Part shown: in pieces, positions 1-13,500 of the stretch | Numbering within the stretch: the stretch's first letter is position 1 | Layout: each line of letters opens with the position of its first letter | Assembly: GCF_023091745.1 (NCBI RefSeq) | Contig: NC_068910.1 | Location: forward strand, 7,228,272-7,292,271 | DNA length: 64,000 nucleotides | Source of the DNA: Budorcas taxicolor | Taxonomy: Eukaryota; Chordata; Mammalia; Artiodactyla; Bovidae | Direction: 5' to 3' | The notes under the pieces: generated by a model | Databases searched by the model: none | What the model was told of the DNA's origin: nothing | Seen by the model: the letters and a program-made list of their open reading frames with translations, nothing else | Program-made: the position numbers and the translations under genes

Positions 1-1412
1 CAACACGCTGCTCCCAGCCTCTCCGTCAACGTGCGGTGGGGCTCAGGGAGGTAGTAAAAATGCTGGCTGCCACTGCAGAGGAAAGCGGGGTTCCACTAAA
101 GCCCAGAGGGGAGAGAGTGCTGGGCTGGCCTCCACCCCACCTCCTGACCGCTGCCCTGAGGGGCTGAGGCCCATGCCCGGTCTGACCAGCTTTCTGGACA
201 TGCAGAGCCCATGCCCAAGAATCCTGCTAACGCAGGGTGTGTTCATGTTCCTGGGGGAAGGGCGCGGGAGGGAAAGGCGGGGAGCCCACTCTTCCAAGCT
301 CTCCCTTGGTGGATGCCCATGGCCACACGCCCTGGGAGTTCAAGGCCCTGAGGTGGTGAGAGGGTGCACTCCAGCTTTCACCGACAGGTGGCACCCCAGC
401 TTCTCACCTACTTGATAGCTATTAAGTTACTGTGCTTAAAGCCCAGCAGGCTGGCAAGGGCACCCATGGGGAGGGATGTGGCCGCTAGCTCAGGGCCCCG
501 CTCATAGAGGATGTGGCTGGATGCTGATCAGACAGGTCTTATGAATGAAGCGAGCCCCTACTAAGGGCTTACGCTGAAGCCAGAATAGGGACAGGTGCCC
601 AGCAGCCTTCACTGCAGCACATCTCCATGAAGCAGGGCCCTGGCTCGAGGCAGATGCTCAACCAGCGTTGGTCCGCTGTCCTGCTTCCTTTCTTGGCTGC
701 CCCTCCAGCCTCATCTCCATTCACCCCCATCCTCCTGACCCCTCAACCTTGCACTCACTCCTGGACCTGCACCTGGAGTTCTGAAGTCGTGCTCCCCAGA
801 GATGGGACCTGCTGCTCACTCCCTGGACAAGGGGGCCCAGGGGCCTGGCCTCACAGCTCCAGTCCTGGTTAGCTCTGGGCCTCATCACTTCACTTCTCTC
901 TCATCCATCTATTCACCCATCCGCCCAACCCTTCCACTGTATTTGCTGAGCTCTTCTCTGGCCTGGGCAGAGGGCATCAGGACGGCAGAAGCAGAAGAGC
1001 ATCCCGGGTAAGAGCCCAGAGCCTCGAGCCAGGCCACCTGGGTTCAAATCCAGCCCCACCACCAGCTGTGTGATTGGGAGTGCCCCTCTTCTAGGTCCTC
1101 AGTCCCTTAGCAGTAACACGAGGAGAAAGACAGTCCCTATTGCACGGGGCTGCTGTGGGGCTGAAGGCAGTAGTATTAATAAGAGCAGAGGGCAGAGAAC
1201 ACGCTTAACCCGTGGTAAGACTCAGCAAGTATCAGGCTGTGTGCTACACGCGCTACAACGGGCACTGGGACACCAGAGGATAGGTCTAAAATGAATGAAC
1301 CACCGATAATCAGGGACTGATAATTAAACAACTGCTTTTACACGTCCACCTCTGTCCTTGAGGCGGGGTGCCGGGTGGGTTCATCCGGACGCTGACTGAG
1401 GAGGCGGCCTAC
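1..1412 (-). other. FYCO1: FYCO1 last intron (partial)
   Basis: Intron sequence 3' of the exon at 1413. I looked for the final GOLD exon and did not find it, so it lies left of the window. The only recognisable content is an old MIR at about 1010-1250. The rest is unique sequence with no supported gene. Confidence 0.7.
1010..1250 (+). mobile_element. MIR SINE relic
   Basis: Contains the MIR pattern 'cacctgggttcaaatcc...agctgtgtgattgggag...gcagtaacacgagg...ggggctgctgtggggctgaa'. It is degraded and its ends are uncertain. Confidence 0.55.
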
Positions 1413-1522
1413 CTGGAAAAGGTGTTGTCGAAGATGAGTAGGTAGATGCCTGGTGTGCGGACCTTGAGCTGGCCCTGGATGTTCTCCTTGTGGGAATTGC
1501 AGCGGGTGGTGGGAATGAGCAC
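1413..1522 (-). CDS. FYCO1: FYCO1 exon: GOLD domain, penultimate coding exon
   Basis: 110 nt, local 1360-1395 plus AG of a split Arg: VLIPTTRCNSHKENIQGQLK followed by VRTPGIYLLIFDNTFS. GIYLLIFDNTFS is the signature C-terminal GOLD strand pair. The acceptor is cctcccag and the donor gtaggc. The final exon (about 25 residues, RF-S-K-K type ending) is not found in 1-1412. Confidence 0.96.
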
Positions 1523-4500
1523 CTGGGAGGACAGGCAGATGGGAAAAGTGTCACAGAAGCGGAGAGGGCACCACAGAGCCTCTGGGCAGACTCTTCATTT
1601 GGGGAAGGAAACTGAGGCCCAGGGAGGCTGAATGCCTCGTGAGGTCACAGCTGAGCCTCATCAGCCCCCATGTCTGGGGGGTGTCCTCCCACATGCCCTG
1701 GGTTTGTCAATAACTTACAATGGGGCGGGGACCAGTGTAGACATGAGTTTCGCCAAAATCACGATAGGTCAGCATCCTGAAAGAATGGTCCCCCCAGCCC
1801 CCTCTGACCATGGCCAGCGCCAGAACGCTCTACTCTCCAGAGAAGCAGCTTCTTCCTGGCTTCGGGAAGCAGAGGCTTACTCCAGGTGGAATCCTGCCTG
1901 GCCCTTTCCTGTTGGTGCTGGTGCTGCTGCCCTCGGGGTGTCAGAGACGGGCCCAGCCCTCCATCCACGTCTCTTGGGCACTCTGTGAAGCTTCTGGGCC
2001 TACAAGCCTCCAGGCTGACCGCCCCTGGCTCATGCGTGGCTTCTCACTGGGCCCCAGTCAGTCCGTATGTCCCAGAGCCCTTTCATCTTTCCAGGTCTCC
2101 AGCTTCCTATCTCCTCTGAGAATGAGAAATTAATCCCTGGAGACACTTATCTTCTGAGAACATTGTTCCCAGGGCCTCATTGTCCGAGGCCAAGTCTGAG
2201 CACATGGTGTGAGCTGGCCAGGGCCGGGGCTGGGGTACTGGGATGGCCAACCTCTTCCCCACGGGCAGTCTTCAACCTGCTGGCCAGGTGAGATACTTTA
2301 AAACTGAAGATATAATAGGAAGTAACACAGGGCCAGCCAAAATTAAAAACATTTTTGGGAGGGCTTCCTTGCTGGTCCCAGCGGTTAAGTATTCATCTGC
2401 CGATGCAGGGGACATGGCTGTGTTCCCTGGTCTGGGAAGATCCATGCTGAGGGGCAACTAGGCCCTCAAGCCACAACTACTGAGCCCGCGGGCTGCAGCT
2501 ACTGAAGCCTGCACACCTAGAGCCCGTGCCCGCAACAAGAGGAGCCCCCACTTGCCGCAACTCGAGAAAACCTGCAGGCGAACGTTTCCAACCTGTACCA
2601 AACGACTGACTCCAAAACAGAGACTCGATTACGTTTTCATCTCAAGGCTGAACATAGCTGCCTATTTCTTAAAATGCTACATGGTGGTCACAAAGTTCCC
2701 AAAGTGGGCTAAGTTCCCACAAAAAGCTCTGCCCTTCAGGATCTTGTGGTTTAATGGTGATAACAGATAAGAAAACATTCAATTGTGCTGGGTGAGATTG
2801 TCACAATAGGTGTACTGGGGAGGGGTGCCTATCCCAGCCTCTCGGTGGGTGGGAGGAGAGGCAGAATCAGGGAAGACTTCCTGGAAGAGGCAACAGTGAG
2901 CTAGGACAATTTAGTTAGTACAGTCCATGGGGCCTCAAAGAGTCAGACACAACTGAGTGCACACACTTCTAACTTATTTGTATCTTTACATCTAAATTTT
3001 ATTGCTTGTAGGCATGACGGGGTTGAGGCTTGCTTTTATCCAGCTTGACAATTCCTGCCTTTCAATTGGGATGTTTACCCAACTTACATTTATGCGACTG
3101 TCAATAAGGTTAGGCTTGAGTCTCTCATCTTACTGTTTTTTATTTGTTCCACCTGCTGACTGCTCTCTTTTCCTCTCAAAGCAGTAAGCTAGGGCAATTT
3201 CAGGGCTCCACTTGTTCTATCAAGGATCACTGTCCATCATCTCCTACTGTATAGTGACTTAAAAACGGTTGCTTCTCATATTTTGTCTGTTTTGGTTCTT
3301 TCTTGGGAGGGTAAATCTTAGCCATTCTCCCGTGCTTTTGAACATGTTGTCCCCCTGCCTGGTGTGGCCAGCGAATAAAAATAAATAAGTAAGAGACTCA
3401 GGTTGGATCCCTGGGTCAGGAAAACATCCTGGAGAAGGGAACAGCAACCCACTCTAGTATTTTTGCCTGGAGAATCCCATGGACAGAGGAGCCTAATGGG
3501 CTAGAGTTCATGGGGGTTTCAAAGAGTCATATATGACTGAGCAACTAAGTTAAAAGGATATAACAGGAATATAAAAAGATACACCGCGCTGCTGCTGCTC
3601 AGTCACTTCAGTCGTATCCAACTCTGTGCGACCCTGTGGACTACAGCCCACCAGGCTCCTCTGTCCATGGGATTCTCTAGGCAAGAGTACTCGAGTGGGT
3701 TGCCATGCCCTTCTCCAGGGGATCTTCCTGTCCCAGGGATTGAACCCAAGTCTCCTGTACTTCAGACAGATTCTTTACCACTGAGCCAACAGGGAAGCCC
3801 CATACCATGCTAACACTGGTCGAAAGAAGCTATATTAACATCAAAGTAGATTTTATATCAAAGAACATGGCCAGGGATAGTACCATAAATGATAAAGACA
3901 GCAATTCATCAAGGGAACATAACAATCCTAAGCACTAGCTATTAACCTGATCTAACTGATATTTATAGGACACTCCACCCAACAACAGCAGAACACACAT
4001 TCTTTTCCAGTATCAGTTCAGTCATTCACTTGTGTCCGACTCTTTGTGACCCCATGGACTGTAGCACGCCAGGCTTCCCTCTCCATCACCAACTCTCAGA
4101 GCTTGCTCAAACTCATGTCCATCGAGTCAGTGATGCTATCCAATCATCTCATCCTCTGTCGTCCCCTTCTCCTCCCGCCTTCAATCTTTCCCAGCATCAG
4201 AGTCTTTTCAAATGAGTCAGTTCTTCACATCAGGTGGCCAAAGTATTGGAGTTTCAGCTTCAGCACCAGTCCTTCCAATGAATTTTCAGCACTGATTTAT
4301 TTTAGGACTGACTGGTTTGAACTTTTTGCTTATCCAAGGGACTCTCAAGAGTTTTCTCCAACACCATAGTTCAAAAGCATGAATTCGCAACACTCAGCCT
4401 TCTTTATGGTCCAACTCTAACATCCATACATGATTACTGGAAAAACCATAGCTTTGACTAGACAGACCTTTGTTGGTAAAGTAATGTCTCTGCTTTTTAA

Positions 4501-7500
4501 TATGCTGTTTAGGTTTGTCATAGTTTTTCTTCCAAGGAGCAAGCGGCTGTTAATTTCATGGCTGCAGTCACTGTCGATAGTGATTCTGGAGCCCAAGAAA
4601 ATAGTCTGTTACTATACCAAGTGAAAATTTCATGCAAAGATGGGCACAATAAAGGACAGGAACAGTATGGACCTAAGTAGAAGATATTAAGAAGAGGTGG
4701 CAAGAATACACAGAAGAACTAGACACAGAAGATCTTCACGACCCAGATAACCACGATGGTGTGATCACTCACCTAGAGCCAGACATCCTGGACTGTGAAG
4801 TCAAGTGGGCCTTACACCAAGTGGGCCTTACAAAGCATCACTACAAACAAAGCCAGTTGGAGATGATGGAATTTCAGTTGAGCTATTTCAAATCCTAAAA
4901 GATGATGCTGTGAAAGTGCCACACTCAATATGACAGGAAATTTGGAAAACTCAGCAGTGGTCACAGGATTGGAAAAGATCCATTTTCATTCCAATCCCAA
5001 AGAAAGGCAATGCCAAAGAATGCTCACACTACCACATAATTGCACTCATCTCACACACTAGCAAAGTAATGCTCAAAATTCTCCAAGCGAGGCTTCAACA
5101 GTACGAGAGCTGAGAACTTCCAGATGTTCAAGCTGGATTTAGAAAAGACAGAGGAACCAGAGATCAAATTGCCAACATCCTTTGGATCATCAAAAAAGGA
5201 AGAGAATTCCAGAAAAACATCTACTTCTGCTTTATTGACAAAGCCTTTTACTGTGTGAATCACAACAAACTGTGCTTCACAGTTTTCACTCTCTTCAAGA
5301 GATGGGAATGCCAGACCACCTTACCTGCCTCCTGAGAAATCTGTATGCAGGTCAAGAGGCAACAGTTAGAACCGAACATGGAACAATGGACTGGTTCCAA
5401 ACTGGGAAAAGAGTACTTAAAGGCTATATATTGTCACCCTGCTTATTTGACTTATATGCAGAGTACATCTTGCAAAATGCCGGGCTGGATGAAGCACAAG
5501 CTGGAATCAAGATTGCTGGGAGAAGTATCAGTAACCTCAGATATGCAGATGACACCACCCTAATGGCAGAATGCGAAGAGGAACTAAAGAGTCTCTTGAT
5601 CAAAGTGAAAGAGGAGAGTGAAAAAGCTGGCTTAAAACTCCACATTAAAAAACTAAGAGCATGGCATCCGGTCCCATCACTTTACGGCAAATAGATAAGG
5701 AAACAGTGGAGACAGTGACAGACTTTTCCAGCATACTTGGAATAATCACTAGGTGGGCCACACTCTAGGCCATTAAGAAAAATTACATTTAAAAGGATCC
5801 AAACTATAAAAGGTGTGTTTTCTGACAATGGAGTTAAGTTAGAAAAAAACTGCAGTTGTCTAGAAAATCCCCAAATATCCGACACTAAATAACATATGAG
5901 TCAGACAAAAGTCAAAGGGAGACCCCAAAGGCCCAGAGAGACGGAGCACACAGCAGGCTCCTGACACCATGGAACCCCGGCTCTGACTGCAAGCTGCTGG
6001 TGGCGAGGAGCAGGACGGGCCCAAGACAGGCCTGGAGGGGACCGAGATGCGCGAGCCCTCCTACGTGTGGGCTCTGCGGCAGCCTCCTCTACCAAGAAGC
6101 ACATGGTATCTCATCAAGCTCCATTACTGGTTTATAATAGTCTAGTTCTACAGGGAACTGAGAATCCTGGGAGGTTGAGAGGTTGGGTCTGCTCCTGTGA
6201 TCCATAACCTAAAAGTTTTGAGCCTGGCCTGAGATATTTCAGCAAGCACACATAGGAGGTGTGCCAGGGAGAAAGGCTTGCGGTTTACACAGGGACGCCT
6301 GTGTGCCCCGCACCTCAGCCTTCCCACACGCTACTCTGATTCCAAAGCAAAAGCCAAGAGCTTGTCAAGGCAGGATCCTCTGAAGAGGACATGTAAGATA
6401 ATACTCTTATTTCTTTTAAACAGTCTATAGACTTTTTGGTCATTCCAGCTGCTGTTTTTTCTACCATGGTCAAAATCTATAAGATTTTCTCGCTATTACT
6501 TTAAATTAATCAACCAAATCATCTAGGGGAGCCAAAGGCTCTGGTGTAAAACTGGAAAATTCTTTAAGAGATGGGAATATCAGACCTTACCTGCCTCCTG
6601 AGAAACCTATATGCAGGTCCAGAAGCAACAGAACTGGACATGGAACAACAGACTGGTTCCAAATTGGGAAAGGAGTACGTCAAGGCTGTATACTGTCACC
6701 CTGCTTATTTAACTTACATGCAGAGTGTATCATGTGAAATTCTGGGTTGGATAAAGCACAAGCTGGAATCAAGATTGCTGGGAAAAGTATCAGTAACCTC
6801 AGATATGCAGATGATACAAACCTTATGGCAGAAAGCAAAGAGGAACTAAAGAGCCTCTTGATGAAAGCGAAAGAGAAGAATGAAAAAGCTGGCTTACAAC
6901 TCAATATTCAAAAAGATAAGATCATGACATCTGGTCCCATCACTTCACGGCAAAAAGATGGGGACACAATGAAAACAGTGAGAGACTTTACTTTCTTGGG
7001 CTCCAAAATCACTGCAGGTGGTGACTGCAGCCATGAAGTTAATTAAAAGACTCTTGCTCCTTGGAAGCAAAGCTATAACAAGCCTAGGAACAAACAAACA
7101 AAGTAATAAAATAAAAACACAAAAAGCAGAGACGTCACTGCTCTGACAAAGGTCTGCATAGTCAAAGCTATGATTTTTTCAGTAGTCATGTATGGATTAA
7201 GAGTTGGACCATAAGGAAGGCTGAGCGCCAAAGAATTGATGCTTTTGATCTGTGGTGCTGGAGAAGACTCTTCAGAGTCCCTTGGACAACAAGGAGATCT
7301 AACCAGTCAATCCTAAAGGAAATCAACCCTGAGTATTCATTGGAACGACTGAGGCTGAAGCTGAAGCTCCAACACTTTGGCCACATGATGTGAAGAGCCC
7401 ACTCACTGGAGAAGACCCTGATGCTGGGAAAGACTGAGGGCAGGAGGAGAAGGGGTCAAAAGAGGATGAGATGGTTGGATGGCATCATTGACTTGAGTCT

Positions 7501-10500
7501 GAGCAAACACCAGGAGATAGTGAAGAACAGAGAAGCGTGGCATGCTGTATGTAGTCCATGGGGTTGCAAAGAGTTAAACACGAGTGAGCAGCTGAACAAC
7601 AATTGGTACCAGAGCCCATACAGCTGAGGTGACAGGAGATGACTGGGGCCCCGTGTAAACCTGAGCAAGACAGGTCTCTGCTGTGTGAGCTCTGGGGCCA
7701 TCCCGCATCAGCCTCCCGTGCTTGGACAGCTGTGACCTGATTTACACCACCTGTCTGCAAAACAGTCCAGTTGGTTGTACTGCTCTCTTGCGAAACTCCA
7801 GTGGCCTGGGGCCCTGGTACAGAGCCATGACGCTATGCTAAATGGAAAAAGCCAGTCACAAAAGGCCACATAATGCATGATTCCATTCACATGAAATGTC
7901 CGGAACAGGAAATCTGCAAGGACAGAAGGTAGGCTGGTGGTCACTGGGAAGAGGTTGCGGAGTGACTGCAAATGGATACAGGGTTTCTTTTTGCTTTATG
8001 CAGTGATGAAAATGATCTAAAATCAGACAGTGGTGATGGTTATGCAATTCTGTGAATAATACTAAGACAACTGAATTGCTAAGATAACTAAGATAACTGA
8101 ACATCTTAAATGGGTGAGTTACATGTTTGTATGTAAATTGTATCTCTTCAAAGTTATTTAAAAATAACAAGTCAAGCTCCCTGTCCCAGCTCCTCCCCTG
8201 ACTCTCAACAGCCCCAGGCAGGCCTCTGGCTTCTCTAGGCAAAGAGACAGGCAGGGCCCGGATCTCGGTCCCTGACTCGCCCCAGGCTTCAGACCAGTGG
8301 TCGGCACACGGGTGGCCTCAGGTCCGTGACTTACTGCTTCTTTTGTCAAGCGCTTCCCAAAATCACCATCTCTCATCTCAGTGTCCAGGCCCGGCCTTGA
8401 TGGAGGGGGGCCCTCTGGAGAGAGGGTGGTCCCAGGTGGGGCGTATCTGATGTGCCCTAGAGACGGGACTGGCCTGCCACGCTGTTCCCTCTGCCTGGAT
8501 GCTTCTCCTGTAACCCGTGCCCCCTCCCACTCCTCCCAATAGCTTCTCTTGGTTTGGCCCAGGAGTCTCCTGGTCTGCTAATGCCCCCCAGGCTGGGTGA
8601 GGCGCCCCACCCCCCGCCCGGTGCCACCCCATCATGACAGTCACCGCCTGGAATCACAGTTGTTTCTTTAACAGGGCCTCTCTCTGATGATCCTCTGAAC
8701 TCCTCAAGCGCAGATCCCAGCATGGCCCTTCTCTCCTGATCCTCAGTGGGCCCTACAGAGCCCACTATGCCACGGAAGTTCAGTGAGTGGTTGTGAACTG
8801 AGTGCAAGGACCCAGCCCAGTTCCTGATGTCTGAGCCTCCGTCACCTTGAAACCTAAGTGCGGTGAGGTGCACTATGTCCTCTGGTTCCCACAAGGTCCA
8901 GGCAGGTCAGGGCATCACCCGGGGAGTCCCCAGGCGAAACGCTAAAGAAGTGAGTCTGGACACAGACTCTCCAGGCTGATGTCTGTCCAGGACCTCAGGC
9001 AGATGCAACAGCAACCCCACAGCAGGCTGGGGATGGCAGAGGAGCCCCGTGAGCACCCTCTCACTCACCGTGAGCTTCTTCTGCCCCCTGGCGACCACTG
9101 TGGGAAAGACTGGCTGCCAAACCCTCCAGGCAACAAGGGAGCCCGAGGTGAGGACTCTGAGCTCCTGAATCCTGGGAGGAACCAGCCAGGTCTTTCGGGG
9201 CCATGGGATTAGGCAGGTGAGTGACTAAGCAAGGGGACAGGTGTGGACACAGGATTTGTCCGCTCCCTCTCTCACCACGGACACCCACCTGTGTCTAACC
9301 TGGGCAGACGCAGTGCTTAGGTGCTCAGTGGGCCTTGGGAACATGAGGTGAACGGCAAAGGTGCTGGGGTGAGTTCTGGGCAGTGCAGCTGTTTGTTAGA
9401 GCAGAGATGACAAGCCCACTGCTTAAGCTGCTCAGCCAGCTAACTGTCCAGGCAGGGTGCTCTGGCATGGCTGAGCCTGTAACCACTCTCCAACCACAGG
9501 CCCAGGACCTCCCAGGTGGATGTTCAGAATTGCTCAGGAAGGAAGGGTCCCTACATGTGCGGCGAGGTCATGAGCCCGCGAAAGGAAAAGAGGGGCAGGG
9601 CGGTTTTTAAATAAGAACGAGCATGAAACTCCGTTCAACAAGGCCAATTCAGGGGGCCAGATTTCAGTTTTAGGCACGAATCTGAAGAGGAGAGATATGA
9701 CGAAGCAATCTGTAATGAGCAGGTACCACAAGGACAGGGACGGCAGGAGAGCAAACCCAGAGGGACAGACGCCCCCCCACCCCCCCACCACCCCCGCCCG
9801 CCCGCCACGTCAAATAGCAGACGTGGATGCTGGAGCCGGAGCGGCAATCTGCACCCAGCGCTCCAGAGCCTGGCCCTCCTGGGGCCCTGGGCCCTCCCCA
9901 GACCGCGACTCGAGCCCCTTAGGACACCCCAAGGACCACAAGCATGCGGGACTAGTGGATATCATCACAGAAACTTCACAGAAGGCTTCTTTCACACCAC
10001 TTCGAATTGCTCCTCTCTAGCTTCATTCTAACCGACTCCAGTGTTCTTGCCTGGAGAATCCCAGGGACGGGGGAGCCTGGTGGGCTGCCGTCTATGGGGT
10101 CGCACAGAGTTGGACACGACTGAAGTGACTTAGCAGCAGCAGCAGCAGCAGCTTCATTCTTAGAAAATGGAGACATTGTACTAAAAGCCTGGGACGCAGC
10201 CTGAGCTGCAATCCAGCCTGTGTGTCTGTCCTCATTCCTTCCACTCCCAGTGATTCCAGTGGAACTCGAATGTCCACGCAGACCCGCTCTCCCTCCATCA
10301 CCCCTCACACCCTGCCTGCAGAGACTCAGGCGAGGAATTCAGACTCCGTGCCCCGCCCCACCCCACCCCTCCAGGCCTATCCACTGTCCTGGGCTCTGCA
10401 CTCCACCCCATCCGTTCTCCTCTGACTTCTTCCCCTTGACTGAGACCAGTGACTCTCAACCTTGGTGCCCACTGGGATCACCCAGAGATGCCTGGGTCCC

Positions 10501-13500
10501 CCTGAGTGATTTTGATTTTGGGGTCTGGATTATGGACTCAGAAGTGCATTTAAAAATGTTTCCTGGGTGTTTCTAAAGTGCAACCAAAATTGAGGACGAC
10601 GGTCCCAGCCAGTCAATGTCACGTGCTTATTTATGAACTGGGGTCTGCTACCAAGGTTCCCAACCCAACCACCCAACTGACACAAAGGCCAGGAGTCTCC
10701 TTTGACCTATCTGAAGTGAGACGCTGAATGCCCTAAGCTCAAAGCTGGAAGCAGAGATCTTGGCCACCACCTCCCGTCACTACTCACTCGTGCTCTCCAC
10801 GACTCTGTTAAAATACGATCCTTACCCTGAGTCACGCATCTGTATTCCTTTCAGTTTCATCTACCGACCTACCCCAAGGTCTGTCTGCAGCTGACCCAGG
10901 AATGGCCTTCAGACGTTGGGAGACAGTTCTCAGGCCCTTCCGTCCCCACTGGACAAGCCCAGCTGCGTCGCCTGCTCTGCCTGACGCAGGCCGGTGAGCT
11001 TTTCCGCCCTGGTTTCCCTCCGTCCTTCTCACAACAGTCCAGGGAAGGGCTGTCTGGGCATCCTGCTGGCAGGGAGCCGGCCTCACCTTACACTGATCCA
11101 GCGGCGTGTCCTCGGCCTCCTGGAAGACCACGCTGAAGGAGATACTCTTGGGGTCGGAGGAGAAGACCCAGCTGATGGTGAGGCCTGCCTCGGCCACGGT
11201 GATGGGGATGAGGCTGTAGGTACTGGACCTCACAAACAGCTCCCTGCTGCCCTCCCCGAAGTTGGTGATCTCTTCCACCGTGAGGGGTAATTTTATCCTG
11301 AAACACGAATGCAGAGAGGGGCTTAAACACAGCAGGGAAAGCGCTTGAGTCCACTGGCCATGTTGCCTGTAACTCAGAGGTGACCGGAGACAGCTAGAGG
11401 CTGCTGCAGGGCGGCCAAGCCTTTGGTCACCATGATTGACAGGCTTAATCGTGGGAGAAACCCTGATGTGCAGCCCACGCCATCAGCTGTTTCCTGCGCA
11501 CTTAACTATTAACAGATGCCTGGCATAGCTCGAGGCACTGGGGACACAGCAGTGAAAATTACAGACGACAATCCTTGTCTTCAAGGAGCTGGTGTGGTCC
11601 CTGCGAGCCGGCGGAACCGAGACGCCTGGGCCGCTCTGGGCCCCTCGAGGGCAGGAAGTGTGTGCCGAGGCCTCAGCTTGCACAGCTCTCCTGCGGCTGC
11701 CCTCTGCCCGGCGGTCCACTCTCTCTTTCTCCTTTCTCCGCTCCCTGGCTTTTACCTGTTCAGTACCCGCAGAATGCATACCCGTGGTCTGAAACTTCCT
11801 GTCCTTTCTGTCGGTGATCTCTCTTTTCAGCAGAAATCCGGGACCTGCCTTGAGATTTCAGGGGCACCCTGACGCGCATTTCTTAAACACAAATGCCCCA
11901 GGCTTGCTAATGCAGGGTGGGATGAGGGCCCTGAGGAGAGAGGCTTCTGGGGGCCGTGTCCCTATGCTCTCCTCTCATTAGCTGGATTAACAGCCAGTTC
12001 CAAAAGCTTAAAGGCTTGGGGACAGTGAGTTCCTTGGCTGGACAGAGGGCACGGTGCTGGTTCCTGCCACAGGGCTCAGGCTCAGGCTGCAGCCAGGGAC
12101 GACCATGCCTGCCTCTGGCTGGTGTGAGAATTACATCAGAGGATAAACTTGCCTGGAAGGGCAAAGTCTCCCTCATTAAGGGCCGTGCCCCCTGCGGCAC
12201 TGCAAATCCAGAGGCAGCAGGTGAGTCAAGGCCACGAAGGTGGGGCCTCCAGAGAGGAGCTGCAGGTCGGGAGCCCGTGGCCTTGCTCTCCTTTCCTCTC
12301 CTCTCCTCAACCGTGAAAGGGCCGACTCGGCTCGCCAGCTTCAGGTTTGTTCTCATCTACACACGAGGAAGCTAAGATTCAAAAAGACTCAGAAAGACTC
12401 TGCCTAGGTCCATACAGGTCTCAGCCAAAGCCACTGCCTTTCCACTATACCAGCCTGCCCTTTGTGAAGAAAAATACTACTGCCCCTTTAACACAGCGGT
12501 GGTGGAAACCAAAATTCAGGGAGAGTGCGTAACTTGCCTAAGACTGCACAGGGGTGCAAGGGGTGGTGCTAAAGGTTCCAAAGGTGTAGAGGTGGCTGGG
12601 AATACTGGCCAAGCTTTGCGGATGAGAAGACTAACTGATGATTAAAAATCCAAAATACTGTAAAGAACAGCTCTGATACAGCTCATTCACGTGTGAAAAA
12701 TTCAATTCAATGGACCATTTTTCCATGTGTTAAATTAGCTTTTTGGCTGATTATAGTTAAAAACATAAACTTCTGAAAGAGATGGGAAGATCAGACCACC
12801 TGTCCTGCCTCTTGAGAAATCTGTATGCATGTCAGGAAGCAACAGTTAAAACTGGACATGGAACAACAGACTGGCTCCAAATAGGAAAAGGAGTACATCA
12901 AGGCTGTATTACACTCATCTCACACGTTAGTAAAGTAATGCTCAAAATTCTCCAAGCCAGGCTTCAGGAATACGTGAACCGTGAACTTCCAGATGTTCAA
13001 GCTGGTTTTCGAAAAGGCAGAAGAACCAGAGATCACATTGCCAACATCTGCTGGATCATCGAAAAAGCAACAGAGTTCCAGAAAAACATCTATTTCTGCT
13101 TTATTGACTATGCCAAAGCCTTTGACTGTGTGGATCACAATAAACTCTGGAAAATTCTGAAAGAGATGGGCATACCAGACCACCTGACCTGCCTCTTGAG
13201 AAACCTATATGCAGGTCAGGAAGCAACAGTTAGAACTGGACATGGAACAACAGACTGGTTACAAATAGGAAAAGGAGTACGTCAAGGCTGTATATTGTCA
13301 CCCTGCTTAATTAACTTATATGCAGAGTACATCATGAGAAACGCTGGGCTGAAAGAAGTACAAGCTGGAAGCAAGATTGCTGGAAGAAATATCAATAACC
13401 TCAGATATGCAGATGACACCACCCTTATGGCAGAAAGTGAAGAGGAACTAAAAAGCCTCTTGATGAAAGTGAAAGAGGAGAGTGAAAAAGTTGGCTTAAA

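Larger units (their letters stand above)
3555..5890 (+). mobile_element. L1 ORF2 fragment split by a Bov-tA and a BovB
   Basis: Old L1 sequence in three pieces: 3555-3589, 3802-4010 and 5723-5890. Pieces 2 and 3 resemble the endonuclease-encoding part of L1 ORF2 (for example 'cactccacccaacaacagca' and 'gttttctgacaatggagtta'). The middle is the BovB at 4011-5722, flanked by the duplicated target cttttccag. The frame is broken and the fragment is not functional. Confidence 0.7.
1523..11086 (-). other. FYCO1: FYCO1 intron between GOLD exons
   Basis: A 9.6-kb intron. It holds a CHR SINE (2351-2590), three Bov-A/Bov-tA copies (2917-3801), an L1 split by a BovB (3555-5890), a second BovB (6553-7600), an L1M 3' end (7830-8165), a C-rich tract (9772-9806), a Bov-A (10030-10149) and a MER5A-like relic (10448-10605). 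The 5891-6552, 8166-9770 and 10606-11086 stretches are unique, with nothing I recognise. Confidence 0.7.

Noticed and set aside
1..1412. Final FYCO1 coding exon
   Set aside because: No minus-strand match to the expected RF-S-K-K-V-F-Y ending was found; it must lie left of the window.
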